64,000 nucleotides of DNA from an uncultured Bacteroidota bacterium (GTDB lineage Bacteria > Bacteroidota > Bacteroidia > UKL13-3), in the NCBI GenBank assembly GCA_903850915.1, contig CAINMV010000029.1:248001-312000 (forward strand), read 5' to 3'. The position numbers and the translations under genes are program-made. The number at the start of each line of letters is the position of its first letter. The first letter of the stretch is position 1. The notes beneath the pieces are model-generated. The model worked only from the letters and a program-made list of their open reading frames with translations, was not told the origin of the DNA and did no database searches. Positions 25,895 to 36,742 of this stretch are shown piece by piece.

Positions 25895-28800
25895 TTATTT
25901 TTTAATCACTGTAAGTTTTTTACTTACTGTTTCTTTTTCCGTTACAAAACGAATCATGTAGTTGCCTGCAGCAATATTTCCAAGATCGAAGTTATATACA
26001 CCATTGGTAATTTTTTCGTTAGCTAAGTCTTTCACTTTGTTGCCTAACATATCAAAAATAACAATACTCATATCTTTCGAATCTTCCAACTTCACTTCAA
26101 GCGTAAACAACCCTGTATTTGGATTAGGATAGATATTAAGTCCGCTTTCGAAAGCACTATTACCTGCGATTCCGCTGATACTTTCTTTCACATTGATAAT
26201 TCTTCTCTTCTCAATTGCAGCATTACCAGATGCATCAGTTACATTGTAGGTTAAATAGTAGATACCCGCTAGGTTAACATCAACAAATCCGCCTACTTGT
26301 GGTACCAAGTTAGCATAGTAGTTATCCGTTACTGTAGCACCCGAATCGTTGTAAACTTTCCAACGATAAATGTTTTGCACCTCAGCACCTATCAAAGTAA
26401 TCACTGGTTTAACACGATCTACAACTTTATATACACGAGTATAAACTCTAGATGTATTTGCTGATAAGTCTGTCACGGTGTAATCAACCGAATAAGAACC
26501 TATTACATTTAAATTTACAGTTCCTACTTTAGCAACTGTTAGTTGACTTTTAGCATAGTAATTATCACTAACAATATAACCTGGCTCTGGAACGCTTGTT
26601 AATGTTTTTACATCAATTAAGAAAGTGTCTGTTCCTTGAGTGAACACTAATGTTGGCTTAACAGTATCTTGAACAATAACAGTACGTGTTTTTGAAATTG
26701 CAATGTTACCATTACAATCTTTAAACGTATACGTAATTGTATAAGTACCTAATGAATCTAAATTAAATGTAGATGACAATGCATTTAAACCAGATGTACA
26801 ATAGTTATCAGTTACTGTAGTTCCTGGATCAACGAATGGCTTGCGGTGAACATCCCAAAGTAATGGATTAGCACCATTAACTGTAATTACAGGCTTGATA
26901 GTATCAACCACATTTACGACTCTAGTTTTAGTTGCAGATACATTACCACGAGCATCAGTAGCACTGTAGAATAATTTGTAGCTATTTACTACTGCTGTAT
27001 TTACTGTACCTAGAATAGATACTGGCGTAACCGGCCCAAAATAAAAATCCATGGCTGTTGCACCCAATTCAGTATATATACCACCAACGGCCACTGTAAT
27101 GGTATCAGAACCATTCAATGTGATAATTGGTTTAGTTACATCTGGAGTTACAATAACGATTCTAGTTTTAGCCACCGCTTTATTTCCAGTTCCATCTGTT
27201 GCGGTATAGGTAACTGAATATGTGCCCGTATTAGCAAAAGCAGTTCCATTAGTAAATCCATTATAAACGGCAGTATATGTTTGCGGGCTAGTTACGTTGT
27301 CTGTTGCAACAGCTCCCAAATCATTATAAACATAACCTACTTCGATATAAACCGTGTCTGCACCATTTAATGTGATCACCGGCTTAGTAATATCAGGAAT
27401 TAAGTTTACTCTGTAATCTTCGTACTCACCAAAATAGTTTGCACCACAACCTAGATTTGGCAAGTTAGACGTATTAACACCTACACGCAAGCGAGTATAT
27501 CCTAAAGAAGCCGCAGGAGGTATGGTGATTGTTCCATTAACTGATAAAGTTGTTGACCCTGCTTCTTGGAATAACATTTCACCAGCATCTGTAAACGTAC
27601 CATTACCATTTAAGTCAATCCATACCTTACGGTTAATTGCATTTGTGTTTGTGGTACGTTTGATGGTAATTGGATAAACACCACCTAATTCCATTGTTGT
27701 TGTAGGTAATGCCGTATAATCGTTATATCCAACAACACCTTGAGGCGTTGTGTTATTAATAGTACCAAAAGTAACATTTGAAATGCCAATATCAGGATTC
27801 ATCATATTCACGTTTGGCGTGCAATAGTAGAAAACTTTTAAATAACTTGTTTTTGTTAAACTATCAGCACCAAATGCATTTGAAGTCCTTAATTTGATTG
27901 TGTAAGTGCCCACTTGCATGAATTTAACATCAACATTTTGTGAAGTTAAGCTTCCATTTATAACATTAAATGTAGATGGGGTTATGGTCCACTGCCATGT
28001 TGTTGGACCATTTTTAGAATCATCGAACAAGCTAAAGATATCTGTTGGTGTACCCGCAGTAAATGAAGCATGGAACAATGTTGTTGGTGCAACCGTAGGA
28101 TTTAACACCTTAACATTTTTAACTAAAGTAGTTGTTCCTTGGCAACTCGAAATCACACATTTAATAGTGGTTGTTGCAGCTGTTGCATAATTGTAAGTTA
28201 CAGAGGCTCCAGACGCATCATAAATACCATCATTATTGAAATCCCAGTCAAAATTATTTCCTGAACCTGAGGCAGAACAAACATACGTATTTGCAATACC
28301 GGTATAAATAGTATCCGGTACATTAAACGAAGCCGTTGGAGGTGTATTGCCAATTACTGGGGTAATACTCCACTCTGCCTCAAACCCTTTTGCTTGGAAG
28401 GCAGCATCTGTCCAATATTCGATGTACATAGCACCTGAATTGGCTACTAATGTAGGAGGCAACCAGGTAACGTTGTTAATTTGATTTTGAATTCCAGCTG
28501 GCCATCCAATTCCTGTGTGTAAAGGAGTACCAGAAGCATTAGTACCATCATAAACTTTTAAGTAGTCTCCTCCTGGTGTTTGATAAATAGACATGTCGAA
28601 AGCAGTAAACTTCAAAGAAACTTTAGACGCACATGCTGGTTTTATTAATAAAGTACATTGTCCTAAACCAGAAGCATAATGACTTGCTGTATAATTTCCG
28701 TTTTTACCTCCATCATCATATAAGAAACCGGCATCTTCGTTGGTTGTTGCATTTTGTGCACTTCCACACATGTTTAGAGAACGCACGCAGTTAATATAAT

Positions 28801-30856
28801 ATGTTTTAGTAATAGTACTTGAACCTAGTGTGTTTGTTGCAGTTAAGGTTACCGTGTATTTGCCAAATTGAGTAAACATCACTCTTGGATTTTGCGAAGC
28901 ACTGGTAGTACCATTTTGGTAGAAGTAAGCTGTATTACCACTAACGTTGGTTGGAGATATTGACCAAGACCAGCTACCGGGGCCAAATGATGATAAGTCG
29001 TATAATGTAACGATATCTGTAGTTGAAACAACATTTTTATCAGAAATGAAATTCGCGACTGTAACCGCTGGAGGGCTAATAATTACTACCTTTTTGGTTA
29101 TTGAATCCAATAAAGTTCCTGAGCAGCCAATACTTGTTACTTTAAGCTTGCAGAAATATGTTCCATTGGCCACATATTGAAACGCTCCATTTTTAGTAGC
29201 TGCGTCATATGTTCCATCATTGTTGTAATCCCACTGGAAATTAAGTCCAGCTCCTGTTGATGTGTTGTTATAAACAACAACACCATTGGTATAGAAAGTA
29301 TCCACTGCATAATATGAAGCCACGGGGGTCGGTTGATTCATTACCAAAAGGGAATAGTCTTCTCCGTCGCCATAATATTTAGTGCTACAAGCATCTACAC
29401 GAGGTGCACCACTATAATCACTTACTACACGCAAACGGTGGTAGCCAGCAGAGGCGCTACAAGGCACTTTAATATATCCAGAGGTTGTTCCAGCTGCAAC
29501 AACCGATGCTGTGTACATTACCTCTTCACCAGGTAGATCAAACGTTCCGTTATTATTCCAATCTACATAAACACCCACTTGTTCTGGGTTACCTGGACCA
29601 ACAGCAACTGTAATAATGGCTGAATCGCCTTTATACATCGAATTTGATTGTGACGCATAATTGGTCACTTTATCGAAGTCACCAGTAGTGTTATTAATTG
29701 TTCCAAAGGTTACATTGGTTGGACCTATTAAATAGGCTCCAGAAACCAATACACCCCAATTGCAATAGTTATAAGTTGCGTAGCTTTTAATATATCGGTT
29801 TCCTGTTGGATTAGAAACGATAGGGGTACGCGCAACCGAGTTCACGGTGATAGAGTTAAACGTTGCATCTAAAACATTTCCAACAGTTGCTGTTGGAGAT
29901 ACATCATAAACGATCCAGAAATTTGACACCGCTCCAGCTAATGTTTGGCTAAAGCCGGTAAATGTCATTGTACCTGAAGGATTTACAATTGTACCTAACA
30001 ATGTAGCTGAACTAGCATTAAATGCACCGCTTGAACCGGTGTAGTATAATTTTGCAGTAACGATATCGCTAGATGATGTTGTTCCTGCGGTATTCGCTGT
30101 TAAAGATGTCACCGGCAAAGGATTAGCAGTATAAGTGGCGTAAACTTGAGCATTTAACACTGCTGCATTATTCATGCCTTGAAACACAGTATCGGTGATT
30201 TGAACTGACGATGTTGAATCGTATACCATTGGATTGTTACGTGTTACGATAACATTGTCCAAGAACATATTCTCACCATAGTTAGAATAAAAGATAAAGG
30301 CAACTTTATTAGTACCGATTGGCAAACCATATTTCTTGGTCATCCACTGATTGGCTGCAGGAGTTGCCCAATCAATTAACAAACCACCGGCAACTGTCGA
30401 CAAACAAGTCTGACAACCAATATTTGTTTGTGAACCAACCAATCCCACCAAACGAGTCCAGGTTGTACCTGCGTTGGATGAAACATAGATTGCCATTGAA
30501 TCATTTATTGTATTACCCGTTGCCACTGCATGAGCATGATCGAATACCAAGGTATCGCCACTTATGGTTGCATTTATTGTTTGGGTTTTTAATGAATCGA
30601 TAGTTCCAGACATGATATTCCAGAAATCTACTTTCACTGCACCTACACCTGTTGCAGATGCATAACCATTTGCTAAAAAGGTTTGTGTCGTCATTGGATC
30701 GGTTGTATACAAAGACCATCCCGTTGGAGGCCATGAACCCGAGAAGTTTTGCGACATCTGTGCTTTAGAGGCAAGACTAAGCAACATCATCAAAAACAGA
30801 ACAAATCCTTTGTGAAGATGGTTCTTTTTGCGATTACGATTGTAAAATGAATTCAT
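25895..30856 (-). CDS. Array protein 5: secreted multidomain protein with choice-of-anchor J head and type A T9SS signal
   Basis: 1653 residues, the last gene of the array. The signal peptide region includes GFVLFLMMLLSLASKAQ. Domains: choice-of-anchor J/cleaved-adhesin-like head at ~34-205 (FSGSWPPTGWSLY); a BNR-type N-terminal beta-sandwich at ~232-340; GEVED at ~362-505 (VYVDWNNNGTFDLPGEE, YGDGEDYSLLV); PKD at ~510 and ~605; CUB-like at ~695-840 (LYDDGGKNGNY, YLKVYDGTNASG); PKD at ~845 and ~927; a second GEVED at ~1010; five DUF5011 repeats at ~1155-1560; type A sorting domain at ~1577-1653 (NIYPNPNTG, GNYMIRFV). Unlike its four paralogues it lacks the CARDB-like and beta-helix modules. 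The likely role is a surface or secreted binding protein; no catalytic domain is recognised. Confidence 0.85.
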   Translation of the reverse strand: MNSFYNRNRKKNHLHKGFVLFLMMLLSLASKAQMSQNFSGSWPPTGWSLYTTDPMTTQTFLANGYASATGVGAVKVDFWNIMSGTIDSLKTQTINATISGDTLVFDHAHAVATGNTINDSMAIYVSSNAGTTWTRLVGLVGSQTNIGCQTCLSTVAGGLLIDWATPAANQWMTKKYGLPIGTNKVAFIFYSNYGENMFLDNVIVTRNNPMVYDSTSSVQITDTVFQGMNNAAVLNAQVYATYTANPLPVTSLTANTAGTTSSSDIVTAKLYYTGSSGAFNASSATLLGTIVNPSGTMTFTGFSQTLAGAVSNFWIVYDVSPTATVGNVLDATFNSITVNSVARTPIVSNPTGNRYIKSYATYNYCNWGVLVSGAYLIGPTNVTFGTINNTTGDFDKVTNYASQSNSMYKGDSAIITVAVGPGNPEQVGVYVDWNNNGTFDLPGEEVMYTASVVAAGTTSGYIKVPCSASAGYHRLRVVSDYSGAPRVDACSTKYYGDGEDYSLLVMNQPTPVASYYAVDTFYTNGVVVYNNTSTGAGLNFQWDYNNDGTYDAATKNGAFQYVANGTYFCKLKVTSIGCSGTLLDSITKKVVIISPPAVTVANFISDKNVVSTTDIVTLYDLSSFGPGSWSWSISPTNVSGNTAYFYQNGTTSASQNPRVMFTQFGKYTVTLTATNTLGSSTITKTYYINCVRSLNMCGSAQNATTNEDAGFLYDDGGKNGNYTASHYASGLGQCTLLIKPACASKVSLKFTAFDMSIYQTPGGDYLKVYDGTNASGTPLHTGIGWPAGIQNQINNVTWLPPTLVANSGAMYIEYWTDAAFQAKGFEAEWSITPVIGNTPPTASFNVPDTIYTGIANTYVCSASGSGNNFDWDFNNDGIYDASGASVTYNYATAATTTIKCVISSCQGTTTLVKNVKVLNPTVAPTTLFHASFTAGTPTDIFSLFDDSKNGPTTWQWTITPSTFNVINGSLTSQNVDVKFMQVGTYTIKLRTSNAFGADSLTKTSYLKVFYYCTPNVNMMNPDIGISNVTFGTINNTTPQGVVGYNDYTALPTTTMELGGVYPITIKRTTNTNAINRKVWIDLNGNGTFTDAGEMLFQEAGSTTLSVNGTITIPPAASLGYTRLRVGVNTSNLPNLGCGANYFGEYEDYRVNLIPDITKPVITLNGADTVYIEVGYVYNDLGAVATDNVTSPQTYTAVYNGFTNGTAFANTGTYSVTYTATDGTGNKAVAKTRIVIVTPDVTKPIITLNGSDTITVAVGGIYTELGATAMDFYFGPVTPVSILGTVNTAVVNSYKLFYSATDARGNVSATKTRVVNVVDTIKPVITVNGANPLLWDVHRKPFVDPGTTVTDNYCTSGLNALSSTFNLDSLGTYTITYTFKDCNGNIAISKTRTVIVQDTVKPTLVFTQGTDTFLIDVKTLTSVPEPGYIVSDNYYAKSQLTVAKVGTVNLNVIGSYSVDYTVTDLSANTSRVYTRVYKVVDRVKPVITLIGAEVQNIYRWKVYNDSGATVTDNYYANLVPQVGGFVDVNLAGIYYLTYNVTDASGNAAIEKRRIINVKESISGIAGNSAFESGLNIYPNPNTGLFTLEVKLEDSKDMSIVIFDMLGNKVKDLANEKITNGVYNFDLGNIAAGNYMIRFVTEKETVSKKLTVIKK

Positions 30857-30896
30857 AGTGAATAAAATTAATTATTTATTTATTTAAAGAATCATA

Positions 30897-30931
30897 AAAC
30901 AACATACCTGCCTTTTGCAGGTATGCTGTTT
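30897..30931 (-). terminator. Hairpin after array gene 4
   Basis: A 15-bp stem (AAACAACATACCTGC with GCAGGTATGCTGTTT, one wobble or mismatch, short loop) lies 9 bases past the stop of the 30940-36687 gene and ahead of the next gene. There is no long T run, so it may be a partial terminator or an mRNA-stabilising structure. Confidence 0.65.
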
Positions 30932-30939
30932 GGATTATT

Positions 30940-33900
30940 TTATTTATTTAAGACAAACTTTTTTGTGAAGGTTTTATTATCCGATTTAACAGTTACGAAA
31001 TAAATGCCTGATGCTTGATCATCCATATTCACCGTGTATTTAGCACTAGTGATAACTGCATTGTCTACCACTTTCACAATTTGTCCTAAACTATTATAGA
31101 TTACAATTTCGCTTTGGTTTTCTGAATCAAATGCGATGTTGATATTAATTAAGCCATTTGATGGGTTTGGAGTAACATTAATCGTGTTGGCTGAACCCGA
31201 GGTATTGATACCAGAGAATGTAGCACAACTAGATGAGGTATAATCCAAAACATTCACATAACGTAATACAGGAAGTGCAACATTTCCAGAACTATCAACA
31301 GCTGTATAGGTGATGATGTAAATGCCTGGTAAGTTCATATCCAAATTAGAATTTGTTACAACTTGTAAACCATTCCAATAGTTGTCCGTTACTGAAGCTC
31401 CAGCATCCGTATATGGTCTCCATCTGCAAATATTGATTGAATTGCTTCCATTCAATTTAATCACAGGCTTAGTTGTATCTACTAATTTGTAAATTCTACG
31501 TTTAGGTGCTGAACTATTACCTGCAGGATCTGTAGCTACATAAGTAACAACATAAATGCCGATTTTATTTAAATCAACACTTCCTGATTTTGAAACAGTA
31601 AGTTGCGATGCAGGATAATAATTATCTGTTGCAACATATCCTGGCTCTGGCACTATGGTGAATGCTTTCGCCTCAATTACCAATGTATCTGGATCAGAAG
31701 GAGATGCCAATACTAAATCAGGAGCAGTTCCATCGCGAACGATAATAACTCGTGTGCGTGTGTTGGCGACATTACCTGAACCATCAACTGCACTAAATGC
31801 ATAATAATATGTTCCTGGAACATAGGTATTTACGCTTCCTGTCCATGTGGCTGTTAACAACTTGTAGTAATTGTCGGTTACCGTTGCACCTGCATCAGTG
31901 TAGTTGCTTCTTACTTCAACATAAACGGTATCCGTATTTGAAGGGAAAACAATTACTGGTTTTTGAGTATCACGCACAATTACAGTGCGTATTACTGGAA
32001 CAGCTGCGTTACCATTAATATCCGTTGCCGTATACGTTGCTTTATAGGTTCCTAATTTAGATGTGTCAACGGTATTCACTGAATTCAAGGTGATTGCAGT
32101 TGTAAAGTAAAAGTCAGTAGCTGTTGCTCCTGGATCTACGAAACTATTATATACCTCTACATACATTGGATTGGTACCATTAAGGTTAATCACTGGTTTA
32201 GTTGTGTCAGGGGTTACGATTACTGTGCGAGTTTTAACAGTTACATTAGCTGATAAATCTGAAGAAGATGCATCTAAAGTGAATACTCCTAATGCTGTTG
32301 CTTGTTTTGTAATTGGCTGTTGATATCCTCTTCCTGTAATGTATCCGGTATAATAGATACTGTCTGTTACAGTGCCATCAACCGCGTCGATGGAAACATC
32401 TCCAGTTTCAACAAAGTTTCTTCCAATTTCAACGTATGTAGGATTTGCACCTCCTAAAGTTAATACCGGTGCTGTAACGTCTGGACGAACAATCACGCGA
32501 TAATCTTGAAATTCGCCATAAACATTGGCACCACAAGGAGTATTAGACATATTATTATATGCTGCTCCAATACGAAGACGAGTAGCACCAAGTGCTGCAG
32601 TTTTTGGTGTGAAGAAATTTGCACTCCATGTCATACCAGAGGTAACATTGGATGCAACCAATTCTGATGTTGGATCGAATGTTCCATCTTGATTCCAATC
32701 AACCCAAATTTTCAATCCAATACTATTGTAATTAGATGTACGCGTAATAGTGAACGGATATGTCGCTCCTCTATCTACGTTTGTAGATGCTGTTTGTGAA
32801 AAATCACGGTACGCTACTGTTCCTGGAGGAGGAGTAGTAACTGTATTATTAATGCTTCCCATTTGGAACTTACTTACAGTAATATCTGGCAATAAATTTC
32901 CGGCGGTAGGCAAGCAATATCCAAGAATCTTGAAGTAGTTTGAAATAGTAACACTATCAGAACCAGTGCAATTGCTTACAACCAATTTCACAGTGTATGT
33001 ACCTGCAATAGCTGCCATCACTTTCGGATTGCGACTTGTGTTATTAGTTCCACCTACATAACTTACGATACCAGGGCCTGTAATAGTCCATTTCCATGAT
33101 GTAACACCACCTGTAGAAAGGTCGTTTAACTTAACTGTATCTTGGCTGGTTGCGGTGAACAATGTTGTGTTAAATGCTGCTGTTGGTGTTGGTGGCGCGA
33201 TGATATTAACAAATTTAGTTAATGTAATTGAGCCGCCGCAACCATTAATTTTTAATTTAATCGTATCAGGTCCTGTAGCTGAGAAAGAATAGTATCCATC
33301 CATTCCAGTGAAATCGGTAATACCATCATTATCAAAATCCCAATCGTAAGTATAGTTAGGGTCTCTGAATGAAGATGAATAGTAATTGTATATACCTGCG
33401 GCGCAATAGTATGCGTTTGATGAACCAGTAATAGTTCCTGTTGGAGCAGTGAATGTTCCGGCAGTGGCATACCATGTTGCTTTAATACCAGTACCATTAT
33501 TTGCAGTTGCATCAGTAACCTCTCTTACAGTCATTTTACCTTTAACACCAACGGTTAATGGCACAATCGCAGAGTTTCCTGTAAACGTTACTTTTGGTGT
33601 TGCACCAATAAAGTAGTCGCCTTCATAAATTTCAAATCTGTCAACTGTTCCGGTACCGAAAGATGCTTGGGATACATTTAAGAATGTCGAGTCAGCACAT
33701 GCGTCGATAGTAAATGTACAATTTTCGTTTTGTCCATAACCTCCTGTTGGTCCACCTGAGCTGTATAAGTTACCAATGGAAACTTTGGTGCTGAAAGGGA
33801 ACACACACATTTGCTGTGCGGCCTGAACAATAACATAATTGGCTTTGCATTTGTTACTTCCCAATCCTTGGCTATTTGAAGCTCTTAGGCAGATGGTATA

Positions 33901-36687
33901 ATTACCTGCAGTTGCAAAATAAATAACTGGATTTTGAGAAGATGCCGTTGTTCCTGAAGCATAGTAATAATCTGTGTTTAATACGCCTGGAGATACGGTC
34001 CAAGACCAAGCTGTAGGTCCATTTGACGATAAGTCGGTAAAGCTTACATTTTGATACGTATTAACAACACTTAAGCTTGCAATAAAATCAGAAAGTGGCG
34101 GCGTTGATGGATTAACAACTGTAACTACAACGTTAACGCTATCACTTCCACTACAATTGGTGCTTTTAAGGGCAACATTGTAAGTTCCGGTGGTTGGAAA
34201 AGTGTAAAGTAAATTTGAATTGGACGTAACAAATGTGCCATTAACATACCACTTATGCGACATTGGCAATGAAGCCGGGTAATTGTTTAATAACGTAATT
34301 GGACTATTAACGTAAACAGTTCCAGAGGTAAACCCTGCTGTTGGAACGGGTGATATAAAGCCACTTTCATCAGCACCGATACTTGGAGCAAATACACAAC
34401 GTGCATCACCATCAATATCAATGTTAACACCCAAACCTGCCAAGCCTCTTGCCTGCTCTATGGCTGTTGAAAGGTGGAGGTCTGTGGCACTTTGGAATAA
34501 TGGAGTTGCTCCACTATTGTTTTGATTGAAACTAGCATTGGCTGCCTTTAAAGAGGTTAAGTTCGCATACGGACCTCCACCAAAGTATGCCGTATTTATA
34601 GCAGCTGGATCACCAACTATGGTATTATTGTCGAATGAGTTAAAATACGCTGTACTCGCATTTCCAACATACAATGGATACGTAGTTGGCTTGGTGGTCA
34701 TAAAAATGTTATTGTTTACTTTATTTCCTGCATAGGAGATAAAAGAATATAATGCGTATCCACCTGACGCTTTATTGACAACCGTATTGTGTAATATATT
34801 AGTATTGTTGGTGTTGCTAATATACAAACCATAATAACTTGTAGTAGCTCCTTGCGATGCTAAGATATTGTTATTGATATTGCAAGTTCCTGTATTATAA
34901 TATGAGTAAGTATAAAGATAAATTCCAGTACCACCGGTATAAATCTCATTTCTGTTGATATCCGAAGTGCCCATATAATAGAAGTATATACCATAATCGT
35001 AGGTAACTGCGGTAGAATTTCTAATTATATTATGCTCAATCAACATATTGGTTTGATACTGACCATAGATACCCATGTAATAGGCTTGCTCAATTTTGTT
35101 GTTGGTGATTTTATTCCCTGTACAAAGTGTGGGCATTGTAGAATTACCATAAATAGACATTCCAAAATAACCTCCAATCAATCTATTGTTATTGATCACA
35201 TTATAATTACCGTTATCGCCAGTGCCATAGTAACTAGATCCGCAAATGGCAACTGGAATTGGATAATAGTAGTAAGACGCACCTAAAATAGGCATCGAAA
35301 TCTTACAATTTAACAAGTTGTTGTAATTGGCACTATTCGTAAACTGCACACCATAATAACCATTCCAATTGTAGGTGGTAGAGGTATTGGTGATGTTTAA
35401 GTTTTTAATGGTTACATATTTAGCGCCATTCAATTGAATTACTGCTGAGTTGGCATTGGCTGCCACATCATAAGTCATAAAACGAGTAGCCGTATCCACA
35501 CCATCAAAAGTAACCGTATTTGTAGCAGATGATCCTGGGATAAATGGAATGCTAATTTGTTCGTTGTAAGTGCCGGCAGCTACAGTAAAAGTAACCGGAC
35601 CACTTATACCACAATTTGCCAAAGTACTTACCGCGGAGGTAAATGATGGGAAGTTAGAACTTCCGCTTCCGGTTGGATTAATGGTAAATGAACCAGATAA
35701 GCCTGTACAGAATGAAGTAACTAACGTGTCGTTATTTACGTTACCATCCGGACCTAAATTGTTTGGGTTTCTAGCCCAAACTTTTAATGTATAAGATCCT
35801 CCTGTGCTAATATTAATGGGAACAGTGAATGACTTATTTGCCGATTGCCCAACATTTAATGATGGCGAAAAAGCGACTGCATTTTGAAGTACCGCTGTGT
35901 TATTATTCACTTTATATCCTAAATCGGCTGTACTCATTGCACTAGAACCAAAGCTTGAAACATTCACGGTTAAAGTATTATTACCCATTGACCAAGAAGT
36001 TGGGGAAACAATACTACTTAACAATACATCATTTGCAACGGGTGTACTTATCGCAAAGCGCATATTCGGACGTGAGGTAGAAGTTGAGGTTGCAGATGTC
36101 GTTGCACAAACACCTCCAAGGTCGGAATAATAAAAATTGCATGAGGCAAAGGAAGTTGTCGAATAATAATGTGCCGCATTTGTTGAGTAACCATTGGGGT
36201 AGTTATCAAAACAAACCTCAACTACGATATTGGATGTTCCATCCCAAGTGAATGGAGTGGTTAACGTATGAACGTTCCAGCCCGATGTTGAGGTATAACT
36301 TGCGGTAGTATAAACTTGAGTTAAACCTGTCACATAGGTGGTGGTTAATGCAGTTGCTGTTGTCATTCCCATTTTAATGGTAAAGTTGAGTAATGGCGCT
36401 CCTGCTGCTGATGCGGTATTAAAAGCTACCGACTGAAACATTCTTTCTGTAGTTACACCAGAGCCGGTAAGCTCAGATGCTAAAACTAACATCTGATGCT
36501 TCGCTCCGTTATAGTACTGCCCATAAGGGGCAGGATAAGAGAATGTCGAATTCGTTGACGTGCCTGAACCAATCACAAAAAGTTGCGAGAAGCCAACAGT
36601 GCAAATTAACATAAATGCTACAGCTAAAGCCAGTCTGCTTTTAAGCAACTGTAATTTTAACTGTGATGAATTAATGAATGTGTTCAT
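30940..36687 (-). CDS. Array protein 4: secreted beta-helix/PKD/CUB/DUF5011 protein with type A T9SS signal
   Basis: 1915 residues. A membrane-like signal segment (LALAVAFMLICTVGFSQ) is followed by a head domain at ~36-200 (FVIGSGTSTNSTFSYPAPYG, FTWDGTSNIVVEVCFDNYP), closely related to that of array protein 1. Next come CARDB-like at ~222-330 (SPTSWSMGNNTLTVNV, YTLKVWARNPN), Tyr/Asn-rich right-handed beta-helix at ~331-780 (VTIKNLNITNTST, YYGIYSYY-type turns), two PKD at ~781-955, CUB at ~959, PKD at ~1080 and ~1165, GEVED at ~1254, five DUF5011 repeats at ~1404-1800 and the sorting domain at ~1839-1915 (VTPNPSNGL, GIYFVTV, KFVLNK). The beta-helix ends at a conserved IDGDARC-type segment followed by FAPSIGADES. 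No catalytic residues are identified. Confidence 0.87.
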   Translation of the reverse strand: MNTFINSSQLKLQLLKSRLALAVAFMLICTVGFSQLFVIGSGTSTNSTFSYPAPYGQYYNGAKHQMLVLASELTGSGVTTERMFQSVAFNTASAAGAPLLNFTIKMGMTTATALTTTYVTGLTQVYTTASYTSTSGWNVHTLTTPFTWDGTSNIVVEVCFDNYPNGYSTNAAHYYSTTSFASCNFYYSDLGGVCATTSATSTSTSRPNMRFAISTPVANDVLLSSIVSPTSWSMGNNTLTVNVSSFGSSAMSTADLGYKVNNNTAVLQNAVAFSPSLNVGQSANKSFTVPINISTGGSYTLKVWARNPNNLGPDGNVNNDTLVTSFCTGLSGSFTINPTGSGSSNFPSFTSAVSTLANCGISGPVTFTVAAGTYNEQISIPFIPGSSATNTVTFDGVDTATRFMTYDVAANANSAVIQLNGAKYVTIKNLNITNTSTTYNWNGYYGVQFTNSANYNNLLNCKISMPILGASYYYYPIPVAICGSSYYGTGDNGNYNVINNNRLIGGYFGMSIYGNSTMPTLCTGNKITNNKIEQAYYMGIYGQYQTNMLIEHNIIRNSTAVTYDYGIYFYYMGTSDINRNEIYTGGTGIYLYTYSYYNTGTCNINNNILASQGATTSYYGLYISNTNNTNILHNTVVNKASGGYALYSFISYAGNKVNNNIFMTTKPTTYPLYVGNASTAYFNSFDNNTIVGDPAAINTAYFGGGPYANLTSLKAANASFNQNNSGATPLFQSATDLHLSTAIEQARGLAGLGVNIDIDGDARCVFAPSIGADESGFISPVPTAGFTSGTVYVNSPITLLNNYPASLPMSHKWYVNGTFVTSNSNLLYTFPTTGTYNVALKSTNCSGSDSVNVVVTVVNPSTPPLSDFIASLSVVNTYQNVSFTDLSSNGPTAWSWTVSPGVLNTDYYYASGTTASSQNPVIYFATAGNYTICLRASNSQGLGSNKCKANYVIVQAAQQMCVFPFSTKVSIGNLYSSGGPTGGYGQNENCTFTIDACADSTFLNVSQASFGTGTVDRFEIYEGDYFIGATPKVTFTGNSAIVPLTVGVKGKMTVREVTDATANNGTGIKATWYATAGTFTAPTGTITGSSNAYYCAAGIYNYYSSSFRDPNYTYDWDFDNDGITDFTGMDGYYSFSATGPDTIKLKINGCGGSITLTKFVNIIAPPTPTAAFNTTLFTATSQDTVKLNDLSTGGVTSWKWTITGPGIVSYVGGTNNTSRNPKVMAAIAGTYTVKLVVSNCTGSDSVTISNYFKILGYCLPTAGNLLPDITVSKFQMGSINNTVTTPPPGTVAYRDFSQTASTNVDRGATYPFTITRTSNYNSIGLKIWVDWNQDGTFDPTSELVASNVTSGMTWSANFFTPKTAALGATRLRIGAAYNNMSNTPCGANVYGEFQDYRVIVRPDVTAPVLTLGGANPTYVEIGRNFVETGDVSIDAVDGTVTDSIYYTGYITGRGYQQPITKQATALGVFTLDASSSDLSANVTVKTRTVIVTPDTTKPVINLNGTNPMYVEVYNSFVDPGATATDFYFTTAITLNSVNTVDTSKLGTYKATYTATDINGNAAVPVIRTVIVRDTQKPVIVFPSNTDTVYVEVRSNYTDAGATVTDNYYKLLTATWTGSVNTYVPGTYYYAFSAVDGSGNVANTRTRVIIVRDGTAPDLVLASPSDPDTLVIEAKAFTIVPEPGYVATDNYYPASQLTVSKSGSVDLNKIGIYVVTYVATDPAGNSSAPKRRIYKLVDTTKPVIKLNGSNSINICRWRPYTDAGASVTDNYWNGLQVVTNSNLDMNLPGIYIITYTAVDSSGNVALPVLRYVNVLDYTSSSCATFSGINTSGSANTINVTPNPSNGLININIAFDSENQSEIVIYNSLGQIVKVVDNAVITSAKYTVNMDDQASGIYFVTVKSDNKTFTKKFVLNK

Positions 36688-36742
36688 GTGAATTAATGGT
36701 TTTTTGTGATTGATAAAGGCGATTGTTTACGTCGTAATAATT

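Noticed and set aside
25895..30856. Sialidase assignment for array protein 5 because of its BNR-type N-terminal sandwich
   Set aside because: No Asp-box repeats or catalytic Arg triad are visible; only the accessory domain resembles sialidases.
36688..36742. Terminator after array gene 3
   Set aside because: The only dyad, around GTTTACGTCGTAA, is short and imperfect, so no feature was called there.
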